Part shown: positions 9,243-17,575 of the stretch, piece by piece | How positions within the stretch are numbered: position 1 is the stretch's first letter | How the letters are laid out: each line of letters starts with the position of its first letter | DNA from: Croceitalea rosinachiae | GTDB taxonomy: Bacteria > Bacteroidota > Bacteroidia > Flavobacteriales > Flavobacteriaceae | Length of the DNA: 64,000 nt | Direction of reading: 5' to 3' | Assembly (NCBI RefSeq): GCF_031846445.1 | Contig: NZ_JAVRHR010000002.1 | Location: forward strand, 806,001-870,000 | Program-made: the position numbers and the translations under genes | The notes under the pieces: generated by a model | What the model saw: the letters and a program-made list of their open reading frames with translations, nothing else | The model's database searches: none | What the model was told of the DNA's origin: nothing

Positions 9243-11414
9243 ATGCAGCAAATCAATTCGAAAACCCTTCAAGATTTAGAATTCCCAACTGTTTTAGAGC
9301 AACTCAAAGCGCGTTGCAATACGGAGATGGGTAAGGAACATGTAGTAACCTTATCGCCTGTCAATGATGAAGACAAGGTGCTGACCCTATTAAAGCAAAC
9401 TTCTGAATATCTGGCATCTTTTGAAAATGATAACCGTATACCAAACCATGGTTTTGACACCATAGATGGAGAGTTAAAATTGCTCAAAATCGAAAATACC
9501 ACTTTAGAGCTTTCTGGGTTCCGACGCATCAAACAGATTTGCAATACCATCATCATCCATAAAAAGTTCTTCAAAAAATTTAAAGAATATTACCCGCTTC
9601 TTTTTGCATTTTCAGAAACTGTCGAACAGAATTCTTCCATTCCCGAAAGTATTGACAATGTCATTGACAAGTTTGGTGAAATAAGAGATGATGCCTCTCT
9701 AGACTTGAAACAAATCAGGCATCAAATCAATCAAGTACGCGGAAAAATCAATCAAAGCTTTGGGGTAGCATTAACCCGATATCAGGCTTCTGAATTTTTA
9801 GACGAGATAAGGGAATCTGTTGTAGACAACCGCCGAGTTTTGGCTGTTAAGGCCATGTATCGAAAGAAAGTGCATGGTACCGTTATGGGAACCTCAAAAA
9901 CAGGCAGTATCGCCTATATAGTTCCAGAGGCCACGCTACGGTTTAGTTCAGAATTAAGTAATCTTGAATTTGATGAAAAAGAAGAAATCCAGCGTATTCT
10001 TAATGAGTTGACCAATAGTATTCGCCCTTTTCAAGAAGTACTATCAGCCTATCAAGAATACCTTACCCATATTGATATTACTTCGGCAAAAGCAAAATAT
10101 GCCAATGAAATGAATGCCATTCTTCCTGAAATCAGTGAAGAACGCCGTTTGTTTTTAAGAGATGCCTATCACCCGCTGCTGTATTTAAATAATAAACAGA
10201 AAAAGGAAAAAACGTGGCCACAGACTATTGAATTACATGCCGAAAATAGAATCATAGTAATTTCTGGACCCAATGCTGGTGGTAAAAGTATTACCCTAAA
10301 GACCATAGGGCTTTTACAAGTGATGCTGCAAAGTGGTTTGTTGATACCCGTTCATGAGCGCAGTACAGTGTGTTTTTTCAATAAGGTTTTAACGGATATC
10401 GGTGACAACCAATCCATCGAAAACCACCTCAGCACCTATAGTTATCGCTTAAAAAACATGAATCAATTTTTAAAGAAGTGCAATAACAAAACACTTTTTT
10501 TGATTGATGAGTTTGGTACGGGTTCTGATCCAGAGCTGGGCGGTGCTTTGGCAGAGAGTTTTTTAGAGGTTTTTTACGAACGTGGCGCCTATGGCGTGAT
10601 TACGACCCATTATGCCAACTTAAAATTATTGGCCAATGAACTGCCTCATGCCACCAATGCCAATATGCGTTTTGACAATAAAACCTTGCAACCCACTTTT
10701 CAATTGATACTGGGCGAAGCTGGGAGCTCATTTACCTTTGAGGTAGCTCAAAAAAATGGCATCCCTTACTCCTTAATCAATAAAGCGAAGAAAAAAATTG
10801 ACCGCGGCAAAGTTCGTTTTGACGCGACCATTTCCAAACTGCAACAAGAACGTAGTAAAATGGCGAAAACAGGTTCTCGTTTACAAGATGAGGAAACCAA
10901 AGCCAGAGAAGAAACAAAGCGTTTAGAAGCTTTGAATGCCAAGGTTAAGAGTAAGCTTGAAAATTATCAAGAACAATATGATCATAACCAACGCATGATC
11001 TATTTAGGAAATAAACTAAATGATATCGCCGAAAAATATTTTCTAGATCATAAAAAACGCCCCTTGATTTCAGAATTGCTCCGCATTGTTGAAACGGAGA
11101 ATAGCAAACGTAAAAAGACCACAGCAAAACAGGCCAAAGCTAAGAAAGCACAAAAGAAACAGGTAGCAAACGAACTCGAGCAAAAAATAGTTAAGGTCCG
11201 TAAAGAGAAAGTTATCAAAAAGAAAAAGGCGGTTCAAGCTGAAAAGGCAAAACCCAGGCCTGTCTTCAAAGTTGGTGATCGAGTACGTCTTTTTGATGGC
11301 AAAGCTGTTGGAACTATTGATAAATTAGAAAAAAATAAAGCAGTAGTAAACTATGGCCTTTTTACCACAAATGTGAGTGTGGAACAGTTAGATTTGGTGG
11401 AAGCTAAAAAGTAA
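9243..11414 (+). CDS. mutS2: MutS2-type DNA mismatch-repair-like ATPase without Smr domain
   Basis: A MutS-family protein of about 723 residues lacking the mismatch-recognition domain I, which defines the MutS2 branch. The order is coiled core and lever region, Walker A in GPNAGGKSITLKT, Walker B in FLIDEFGTGSDPELGG, the TTHYANLK switch, a long Lys/Glu-rich coiled coil (about residues 525-680) and a KOW-like end (VGDRVRLFDGKAVGTI). The C-terminal Smr nuclease domain of Bacillus-type MutS2 is absent, so any nuclease activity must lie elsewhere. Roles known for the family are anti-recombination and rescue of collided ribosomes. ATG 9243 is preferred over TTG 9222, which sits in the promoter element. 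Confidence 0.92.
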   Translation: MQQINSKTLQDLEFPTVLEQLKARCNTEMGKEHVVTLSPVNDEDKVLTLLKQTSEYLASFENDNRIPNHGFDTIDGELKLLKIENTTLELSGFRRIKQICNTIIIHKKFFKKFKEYYPLLFAFSETVEQNSSIPESIDNVIDKFGEIRDDASLDLKQIRHQINQVRGKINQSFGVALTRYQASEFLDEIRESVVDNRRVLAVKAMYRKKVHGTVMGTSKTGSIAYIVPEATLRFSSELSNLEFDEKEEIQRILNELTNSIRPFQEVLSAYQEYLTHIDITSAKAKYANEMNAILPEISEERRLFLRDAYHPLLYLNNKQKKEKTWPQTIELHAENRIIVISGPNAGGKSITLKTIGLLQVMLQSGLLIPVHERSTVCFFNKVLTDIGDNQSIENHLSTYSYRLKNMNQFLKKCNNKTLFLIDEFGTGSDPELGGALAESFLEVFYERGAYGVITTHYANLKLLANELPHATNANMRFDNKTLQPTFQLILGEAGSSFTFEVAQKNGIPYSLINKAKKKIDRGKVRFDATISKLQQERSKMAKTGSRLQDEETKAREETKRLEALNAKVKSKLENYQEQYDHNQRMIYLGNKLNDIAEKYFLDHKKRPLISELLRIVETENSKRKKTTAKQAKAKKAQKKQVANELEQKIVKVRKEKVIKKKKAVQAEKAKPRPVFKVGDRVRLFDGKAVGTIDKLEKNKAVVNYGLFTTNVSVEQLDLVEAKK

Positions 11415-11542
11415 TCATTTATCCTTTTTGAACAGTTCTATCTTAAAATATAATGGGATTCAATTAAGAACTTATTATTTTTAGATAAAAATCTGAGGAA
11501 ACGAATTTTATACTATTTTACTCACTATTAAATCATTTTCCA

Positions 11543-12562
11543 ATGAAACAAAGCATCATCATTGCCGCAGTAAGTCTCTTATTTATCATTTCTTGCCGTA
11601 CGAAGTCAGCGTCCAATTCAGAGTCAGATACTATAACTGAAACTTCCCAAGAAATGGAAGTTCAGACACCAGACTTTCAAATTTCATTGGCCCAATGGTC
11701 TTTTCATAAAGCATATTTAGGAACTCTGAAAGAAGGAAATTGGGATTGGTTTATGAAAACGCTACAAGAATCACCTGATGATATATTATTAGGAGAAGCT
11801 GACCCAAAGGACTTTCCAGAAATGGCCGCAAAGTTTGGTATCAATTCCATTGAATTGGTAAATACCTTCTATTATGGAAAAGCAGATGACCAAGCCTTTT
11901 GGGAAGATTTTAAAAAACGTTGTGATGCAGCTGGCGTAACGGTTGGATTGATCATGTGTGATGTATTGGGTAATCTTGGGGATGCCGACCCCGAAGCGAG
12001 AAAAAGAACTGTGGAAAACCATCATAAATGGGTGGATATTGCAAAATTTTTAGGGGCGCATTCCATTCGCGTAAATGCTGCTGGTGAAGGAAGTGCTGAA
12101 GAAGTGGCCGCAAACGCAGTCGACGGTCTAAAACAATTAGGGGAATATGGGGCTACCCAGGGTATCAACATTATTGTCGAAAACCATGGAGGGTATTCTT
12201 CAAATGGCACTTGGTTGGCTGGAATCATGGCCGAAGTGAACATGGACAATGTGGGCACACTTCCAGATTATGGTAATTTTTGTATTGAGCGCAGTTCTGA
12301 TGGTTGTGCTAACGAATACGATCGCTATAAAGGAATGTCTGAATTAATGCCGTACGCCAAAGGGGTAAGTGCGAAATCACACGATTTTGACGAGCAAGGA
12401 AATGAAATCCATACCGATTTCTACAAAATGTTGAAAATTGTGAAAGATTCAGGCTTCAAAGGGTATATCGGTATCGAATATGAAGGTAATGTTCTTTCTG
12501 AAGAAGAAGGAATCGCTGCTACCTTGGCACTTTTAAATAAGGCAATCGATAGTATACAATAA
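11543..12562 (+). CDS. Secreted sugar-phosphate isomerase/epimerase-fold lipoprotein
   Basis: A 339-residue protein: lipoprotein signal with lipobox LLFIISC (acyl-Cys near residue 17), then a xylose-isomerase-like TIM barrel (AP-endonuclease family 2). The usual metal ligand set is visible as E in NIIVENHGG, D in GTLPDYGNF, H in SAKSHDFD and E in YIGIEYEG. Bacteroidota carry many such exported proteins, commonly near carbohydrate-use genes, but no glycan genes are adjacent here. It stands alone and is followed by a strong terminator. The substrate is unknown; fold and localisation are secure. Confidence 0.85.
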   Translation: MKQSIIIAAVSLLFIISCRTKSASNSESDTITETSQEMEVQTPDFQISLAQWSFHKAYLGTLKEGNWDWFMKTLQESPDDILLGEADPKDFPEMAAKFGINSIELVNTFYYGKADDQAFWEDFKKRCDAAGVTVGLIMCDVLGNLGDADPEARKRTVENHHKWVDIAKFLGAHSIRVNAAGEGSAEEVAANAVDGLKQLGEYGATQGINIIVENHGGYSSNGTWLAGIMAEVNMDNVGTLPDYGNFCIERSSDGCANEYDRYKGMSELMPYAKGVSAKSHDFDEQGNEIHTDFYKMLKIVKDSGFKGYIGIEYEGNVLSEEEGIAATLALLNKAIDSIQ

Positions 12563-12585
12563 GAAACACCTGCTATTATTCAATT

Positions 12586-12617
12586 AAAAAAGTGGACTAT
12601 ATAAGGTCCACTTTTTT
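12586..12617. terminator. Rho-independent terminator (works both ways)
   Basis: A perfect GTGGAC/GTCCAC stem flanked by A6 on one side and T6 on the other, with an 8-nt loop. It sits between convergent genes (the TIM-barrel lipoprotein and the cytolysin), so it can serve both. Confidence 0.85.
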
Positions 12618-12679
12618 AAAGATAACAGCCGGCATCAAGTTGTTGAACCGAACCTGAGCGGCCGACTGTATTTCATTTG

Positions 12680-14311
12680 TTATTCATATTCCACTCTTTT
12701 TACCGTAAAAGTGACCTTCATCTTATCTTCAAAAGAATCCAAGGAATGTGAATAATTGCGGTTAGGACCTTTTGTGCCATCTGGGTTGTCAATTATTGTC
12801 AATACGGGGACATATCCAATATCCTCCAGTGCAATGGATAAGCTATCATCCCCTAAATCATCATATCCAATAAAATTTTTATCCTTCAGATGAGCATAAA
12901 GGTAGACCTCATCAGAGCTTAGATTAGGCCTATAGAGTTCAATTTCTTTTGATGTATTTATCGTTTTTGGATCCGTTGGGGAAACATCAACATGATTGTC
13001 ATCGTTCTTTGACCAAGAAGCAGAGCCCCCCGTGTAATCAGTACTTCCGCTTTTTCGTATTCCAGCAGTGATATTACCAAAAATTTCTTTTTCCGCGATT
13101 CCTGTTCTAGAAATCTCTTCAATCGTCACTTTGTATTTAAACCATGCCTCTTCACAGGAGCGAACAGGGTATTCCGAAGCCAATACTACCCTAGCAACGG
13201 GCATATCTTTTTTAATATAGCGTAGCTTGTAGGCCAATAACTTTCCAGGGGATTCTTTAGAGTAATTGCCCCCATTTATAATGTAGCTATACACACCATC
13301 AGGACCTGTTATCACACCAACTGCATCTTCAGCAGATCCACCGATAACCAACGCCTCAACTTTAGAACTACTTACGATCTTCTCATAGTCTACGTCAACT
13401 CCTCCTTCTCCGCTCGATTGCCCTTGGCTAAAGGAAAGACCAAAGGCGGATTTCACCTCTAAATAAGAGTAATCCGATTCTACCGTATATAAGACCATTC
13501 GACCATACATAGCGGAAGACACAATGACCGGACTTGTTCCATTAAAATTCGGCAATGTTGTGAAAAGTGAGCCAGGGTCTTCATTCGGAGGCAAGGTCAT
13601 ATCAATGGTATAGTATTCCTGAAAAAACTTCACTACATACTTATATCTGTATGTGGAATTTGAAAAATCGAAAGAGGCCGAAACATCTTTGTTTTTGGAA
13701 CGGTAATTGGCACCTAAGGCAATATCCAAATGTTCTTCTGAATATACCTCCTCAACCGTAAAATTTAATTCAGCAGGAGTTGCACCATTTACACCTTGAT
13801 TAAGTAATTCATTCAAGCCATTTCTCACGCCATCCAAATCGGGTTCATCAATTTCCACAGATGCACTACCATCAATGTTTTCCAACGAAATGGATAAGGT
13901 AATAGGAGCGCGTCCACCATTGATTCCTATATATTCTCCAGTGGGGATAGATTCTCCCTTTAACATTGCTCCAGGGTAAATTACATCTGTGGATGGATCT
14001 AAGGCAAGCATTTCATCAAAACCTGGTGCGGCTTTATAGCGCCTTACTGTACATTCATAGTCCAAATCACGTTTCGGATCTTCCTCCGCTAAAAGCTCAG
14101 GTGCTGGAATTTCATCTGGCTGTGAAAATGCTTGCAATTGAGCAAGTTGACTATTAAAATTTTCATCTCCTCCCTGAGATATGGGATCATCGTCATCCGA
14201 ACCGCCTATAGGTTCGATATTTTCATCCTTACTACAGGCAAAAAAAAGCATGAGAGCACATAAATACGTAATCCTCAATAAGCTTTTGGTTTGTAATCGA
14301 TTTGTTTTCAT
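12680..14311 (-). CDS. Cholesterol-dependent-cytolysin-like (thiol-activated cytolysin family) lipoprotein
   Basis: A 543-residue MACPF/CDC-superfamily pore-former. Family marks in order are SKDE-type lipoprotein start (lipobox FFAC, C26), MLALDPSTDVIYPGAMLKG, GGRAPITLSISLENI, YKYVVKFFQEYYTIDMTLPP, PVIVSSAMYGRMVLYTVES and KLLAYKLRYIKKD. The Trp-rich undecapeptide of true CDC domain 4 is absent. In its place lies an unrelated beta-rich tail of about 150 residues. The acidic +2 to +5 residues after the Cys (S-K-D-E) resemble the Bacteroidota surface-export signal, so display on the outer surface is likely. It is divergent from a TPR-LuxR regulator, with tandem repeats between them. Possible roles are killing of rivals or of eukaryotic cells. 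Confidence 0.85.
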   Translation of the reverse strand: MKTNRLQTKSLLRITYLCALMLFFACSKDENIEPIGGSDDDDPISQGGDENFNSQLAQLQAFSQPDEIPAPELLAEEDPKRDLDYECTVRRYKAAPGFDEMLALDPSTDVIYPGAMLKGESIPTGEYIGINGGRAPITLSISLENIDGSASVEIDEPDLDGVRNGLNELLNQGVNGATPAELNFTVEEVYSEEHLDIALGANYRSKNKDVSASFDFSNSTYRYKYVVKFFQEYYTIDMTLPPNEDPGSLFTTLPNFNGTSPVIVSSAMYGRMVLYTVESDYSYLEVKSAFGLSFSQGQSSGEGGVDVDYEKIVSSSKVEALVIGGSAEDAVGVITGPDGVYSYIINGGNYSKESPGKLLAYKLRYIKKDMPVARVVLASEYPVRSCEEAWFKYKVTIEEISRTGIAEKEIFGNITAGIRKSGSTDYTGGSASWSKNDDNHVDVSPTDPKTINTSKEIELYRPNLSSDEVYLYAHLKDKNFIGYDDLGDDSLSIALEDIGYVPVLTIIDNPDGTKGPNRNYSHSLDSFEDKMKVTFTVKRVEYE

Positions 14312-14622
14312 AATTTCTGGTTTTTAAGATTCAACACCTCAAAACTAGAAGCGGAACCAGCTCAAACCTAATTTTGTCCATGGACAAAGTATGGACAAGT
14401 AACATATATTTACCCTTAATACATCATGGACAGGAATTTTTAACCAAAAAAAATATATGGTTTTAAATAACTGTTTATCAATATTTTAAATCGAATAATG
14501 ATTCGATAATATATAAAAATTATATAGACTATGCATGGACAATACTTATACTGCCTAATCTCAAACTATGGTACTCAACTGCATAATAAACTATCTTAGT
14601 ATTCAATAGTTATCGAATAAGT
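14312..14622. promoter_or_regulatory. Divergent intergenic region between cytolysin and TPR-LuxR regulator
   Basis: 311 bp without a gene, holding both promoters. It contains four copies of ATGGACA(A): 14380, 14391, 14426 and 14535. The first is half of the palindrome TTGTCCATGGACAA (14374-14387). The first two form an exact 11-bp tandem (ATGGACAAAGT then ATGGACAAGTA). A second palindrome, ATCGAAT-N4-ATTCGAT, is at 14490-14507, and a half copy (TATCGAATAA) lies at 14611, just before the regulator start. Confidence 0.6.
14374..14432. repeat. 11-bp-phased ATGGACA direct repeats (putative operator)
   Basis: Direct copies of ATGGACA(A) start at 14380, 14391 and 14426, 69 to 121 bp before the cytolysin start. 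The 11-bp step is one helical turn, as expected for a regulator binding in tandem on one DNA face. The inferred binder is the adjacent TPR-LuxR protein. Confidence 0.6.
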
Positions 14623-16524
14623 ATGAAAGTTATAAGTTATTTAGGTCTGGTTCTATCATTATTAATTCATGTACAGGCAATAGGTCAATATGATGCTACC
14701 CCTCAACAAATTGATAGTCTAAAAAATCTTTTAGAAAACACAAAAAGAGACACAACGCATACATCCATATTAACAAATCTATGGAGAGCACATATTGACA
14801 ACAATATTGATAGTGCCTTTATGTATGCCGGTGAAATCATTAAACTTGGAAAAGACTTAAATCATGTGCCCGCTGAATATACCGGATATCAACGTATGGG
14901 TATAGCCTACTCCTATACCGATGATTATGAAACATCTAATAAATATTATAGAAAAGGTTTAAAACTTAGCATAGATAAACAGGATTATAGTTGTATTGCC
15001 GTAATGCATTTAAATATAGCAACGAATCATAACATCTTAAACCAAGAAGATAGCACCATATATCATGCAAAACAGGCAATTCCAGCATTTTTAAAGTGGA
15101 ACGATTCTTTAGGGTATGCAGGGTGCCAAAGTCTTATTTCTAATGTATATTTTACAAAAGGTCAATATCGTTTATCCCTTGAGTATGCAATTGAAGCTAT
15201 GAATACTTATCATAAATATGATCATTATAGAGCTAGAAAAGGAGAAGTAAGTATGATGACAAAAATTGCTAGAAATTATCTTAAAATGCAGGATACCCTT
15301 TTGGCAATTGATTACTTAAATAAAGGGTTAGCAATCCATAAAGAACAGAACGATAAGCATGGCCTTTTATATAACCTATTTCTTATCGGCCAAATTAATT
15401 CAGACAATACCAATAATTCTGAAGAAGCTAAAAGAATGCTTCTTGAGAGCGAGTCAATTGCAAAAGAAATGAAAAACCCAAGCGGTCTAATTATGGCAAA
15501 TTATGGATTAGGTTATTATTACAAAAAACAGAAGAATTATAATGAAGCGAAAAAAAGGTTAAAACGCTCATTAGCTTTAGCTGACTCTTTGAAACAAAAA
15601 GCAAATATCATAGACAACCAAATATTACTTTCTGAAATAGCAATTACTGAAAAGAATTATAACAAAGCAATTTACATAGCAAACGAAGTTCTTGAACTGG
15701 CAAAGAATAAGGAATTTTTAGAAAATCAGGTTAAAGCCTTCAAAATTTTATCTCAGGCAAATGAGCAGTCAGGAAATAAAGAGCAGGCGTTAGTTAACCA
15801 TAAACTGTTTAAAAAATACAATGACAGCATTTATAACATCAATAACGGTCAGCGTATGGCCGAACTTCAAACTATCTACGAAACAGAAAAGAAAGAAGCC
15901 GAAATCGCCCTGCAAGAGGAAGAAATAAAGACTCTTAATGAAAAGGCTAAAAACGACAAACTTACTAAGGGGCTTTATGCAGGTGGCGCCATTTCTGGGC
16001 TGGCTTTGTCTGGATTACTATTCTTTGGGTTTAGACAACGTATGAAGAAAAACAAGGTCGAAAGAGAAAAACAAGAGGAGATTTTAAAAAAAGAAATAGA
16101 GCACAAACAAAAAGAGTTAACCAGTCAGACTTTGCACTTAGTACAAAAAAACACCTTTATTCAGGAGCTTATGGAAAACTTGGAGAATGTGAAAAACTCT
16201 CCGGACAAGTTTAAAACCGAGTTTCGACGTATCGTCATGTTATTGAAGAAAGAAAATGCCTCCGACAAAGACTGGGAGGTATTTAAAACCTACTTCGCAG
16301 AAGTGCATAATGACTTTGACCAAAAACTAAAAACGTTATCCTCCGATATTTCAGAAAAGGAAATTCGTTTGGCCGCTTTTCTTAGAATGAACCTGACCAC
16401 TAAAGAGATTGCAGCTACCTTAAATGTATTGCCTGATAGTATTTTAAAGTCAAAATACCGTCTGAAAAAGAAATTGGGATTGAAAAAGGAAACCGATCTA
16501 ACAGGTTTCTTAAATACCCTATAA
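14623..16524 (+). CDS. TPR-transmembrane-LuxR-type HTH regulator
   Basis: A 633-residue membrane-spanning one-component regulator typical of Bacteroidota. The signal peptide (YLGLVLSLLIHVQAIGQ) is followed by periplasmic TPR repeats (about residues 60-420) and a single membrane span (GLYAGGAISGLALSGLLFFGF, about 449-470). A cytoplasmic coiled coil (VEREKQEEILKKEIEHKQKE) leads to a LuxR-like HTH (EKEIRLAAFLRMNLTTKEIA, then LNVLPDSILKSKYRLKKKLG). It is divergent from the cytolysin and has a paralogue at 17576-19315. Control of the cytolysin through the ATGGACA repeats is inferred from position alone. Confidence 0.85.
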   Translation: MKVISYLGLVLSLLIHVQAIGQYDATPQQIDSLKNLLENTKRDTTHTSILTNLWRAHIDNNIDSAFMYAGEIIKLGKDLNHVPAEYTGYQRMGIAYSYTDDYETSNKYYRKGLKLSIDKQDYSCIAVMHLNIATNHNILNQEDSTIYHAKQAIPAFLKWNDSLGYAGCQSLISNVYFTKGQYRLSLEYAIEAMNTYHKYDHYRARKGEVSMMTKIARNYLKMQDTLLAIDYLNKGLAIHKEQNDKHGLLYNLFLIGQINSDNTNNSEEAKRMLLESESIAKEMKNPSGLIMANYGLGYYYKKQKNYNEAKKRLKRSLALADSLKQKANIIDNQILLSEIAITEKNYNKAIYIANEVLELAKNKEFLENQVKAFKILSQANEQSGNKEQALVNHKLFKKYNDSIYNINNGQRMAELQTIYETEKKEAEIALQEEEIKTLNEKAKNDKLTKGLYAGGAISGLALSGLLFFGFRQRMKKNKVEREKQEEILKKEIEHKQKELTSQTLHLVQKNTFIQELMENLENVKNSPDKFKTEFRRIVMLLKKENASDKDWEVFKTYFAEVHNDFDQKLKTLSSDISEKEIRLAAFLRMNLTTKEIAATLNVLPDSILKSKYRLKKKLGLKKETDLTGFLNTL

Positions 16525-16552
16525 AAAAGGGCCGCTTATAGCGGCCCTTTTT
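16525..16552. terminator. Rho-independent terminator (works both ways)
   Basis: GGGCCGC-TTATA-GCGGCCC with an A run before and T5 after, beginning directly after the regulator stop codon. It also lies just after the convergent lipoprotein gene. Confidence 0.9.
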
Positions 16553-16577
16553 AGGTAGTGCTTCGCTCAGAGATTGG

Positions 16578-16934
16578 CTATTTGAAAGACACACATGCAT
16601 TGCCTTTGAACTGCCAATTGATGATAATGTCATCTTGATTGGCCGTAAATGTTGTTCGGCAATAGGAACTATTATTGCGCTCTACGATCTGATCTGTATA
16701 TTCATTGAAGCGCTTGGTTACATACCCATCACTGGTATATAACCAGGTATACATGGTATTGCCATTGGGCATGGTATATACATCGCCTGGAGGACCCCAC
16801 GAAGAAATCAAGTTATTTACATTACTTCCTTTCCATGTACTGACCCTGTTCGCGTAGTTCTTTGAGGATATACACGACGTTGCGAGCAATAAGCTAAACA
16901 AAATAACGGTTGTTTTTAAAATTCTTGTTTTCAT
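16578..16934 (-). CDS. Small lipoprotein, BamE/SmpA-like look
   Basis: A 118-residue lipoprotein with lipobox LLATSC. The following WKGSNVNNLISSWGPPGDV and MPNGNTMYTWLYTS resemble the SmpA/OmlA-type pattern (binding segment, then WG-x-P and P-x-G-x-x-x-Y), but I cannot confirm the family. It is preceded 20 bp upstream by another small lipoprotein on the same strand, so the two probably form one transcript. Function unknown. Confidence 0.7.
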   Translation of the reverse strand: MKTRILKTTVILFSLLLATSCISSKNYANRVSTWKGSNVNNLISSWGPPGDVYTMPNGNTMYTWLYTSDGYVTKRFNEYTDQIVERNNSSYCRTTFTANQDDIIINWQFKGNACVSFK

Positions 16935-16954
16935 CTTTTGCTACATTCTATGGT

Positions 16955-17320
16955 TTAATACGCCATATTGATCGTCTCACAAGCGGAAATATCTAAGGTT
17001 CTTTCTTCCAGGGTGGTACTTCGTATTTGACAACGATCACCTACACACGAGGACGTAATTCTTCGAACTAAAATGTTGGGCACCCCGGCCGCAAGATCGA
17101 TACTCTTTGTTTCACCAGGCGCAACGGACAGATCACCAGGGGTGTTGGAACCTATCCGCACTGGGTTGATATACAAGTGTACATTCCCTTCAGTACCTAG
17201 GTTTTGAAGGGTTATGGTGCCACTGTTCGCTTCTTCACAGGCTTCCGTTTTTTCACAGGAGGTACCGGCGAATAAAACAGATAATAATACGACTACATAA
17301 AAAATTCTTGGAGTTTTCAT
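16955..17320 (-). CDS. Small lipoprotein of unknown function
   Basis: 121 residues with a lipoprotein signal (VVVLLSVLFAGTSCEKTEAC). A short beta-rich domain follows (GTITLQNLGTEGNVHLYINP, PGETKSIDLAAG) with four more cysteines that may pair outside the cytoplasm (CEKTEAC, SSCVGDRC, SACET). No family recognised. It is the first gene of a two-lipoprotein transcript. The upstream 255 bp contain a large inverted repeat and phased GGGGTAC repeats, so it is a probable target of the neighbouring TPR-LuxR regulator. Confidence 0.65.
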   Translation of the reverse strand: MKTPRIFYVVVLLSVLFAGTSCEKTEACEEANSGTITLQNLGTEGNVHLYINPVRIGSNTPGDLSVAPGETKSIDLAAGVPNILVRRITSSCVGDRCQIRSTTLEERTLDISACETINMAY

Positions 17321-17346
17321 ACGATTTAAATTTGTGGATTAAACTG

Positions 17347-17412
17347 AATTTTGGAGTTACTTGCGACCGGTTTAGTCTGCAGCCTAACCAGTGCAAGACT
17401 CCACAAAAATTT
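17347..17412. repeat. Imperfect inverted repeat in the lipoprotein 5' region
   Basis: The left arm (17347-17375) reads TTTTGGAGT..CTTGC..AC.GGTT. The right arm (17383-17412) is its near reverse complement (AACC.GT.GCAAG.ACTCCA). It lies 27-92 bp upstream of the 16955-17320 start, so it could be a 5' leader hairpin or an extended operator. Confidence 0.5.
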
Positions 17413-17473
17413 GGTTATCAACTTAATGACAGCACAAACCTAAAAGTTGAAAACTGAGGGTAAAAAAAAACGG

Positions 17474-17524
17474 GGGGTACGAAAGGGGTACAGGGTCTTC
17501 TACTGGGGGGTACAATTGGGGTAC
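17474..17524. repeat. Four GGGGTAC direct repeats phased at 11 bp (putative operator)
   Basis: GGGGTAC starts at 17474, 17485, 17507 and 17518, i.e. offsets 0, 11, 33 and 44. The unit at offset 22 is degenerate (TCTTCTACTGG). The array is 154-204 bp upstream of the lipoprotein at 16955-17320 and directly after the TPR-LuxR gene end. The spacing means all copies face the same side of the helix. Confidence 0.7.
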
Positions 17525-17575
17525 ACCCTCTAAACCCTTAATTTTACTAGGTGTTACAGCTCTATTCTAAAGCAA

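Noticed and set aside
12626..12672. GC-richer inverted segment after the terminator, possibly a second terminator or small RNA
   Set aside because: Only short arms (ACAG..CGG / CCG..CTGT) and no T run; not enough to name.
12680..14311. True cholesterol-dependent cytolysin
   Set aside because: The undecapeptide and domain 4 are missing, so cholesterol use cannot be claimed.
14623..16524. TPR-LuxR protein as a sensor histidine kinase
   Set aside because: It has TPRs, one membrane span and a coiled coil like Bacteroidota kinases, but no H-box or ATPase domain; it ends in an HTH.
17474..17524. GGGGTAC repeats as iterons of a replication origin
   Set aside because: No replication-initiator gene or AT-rich unwinding region next to them; chromosomal gene context and a regulator neighbour fit an operator better.
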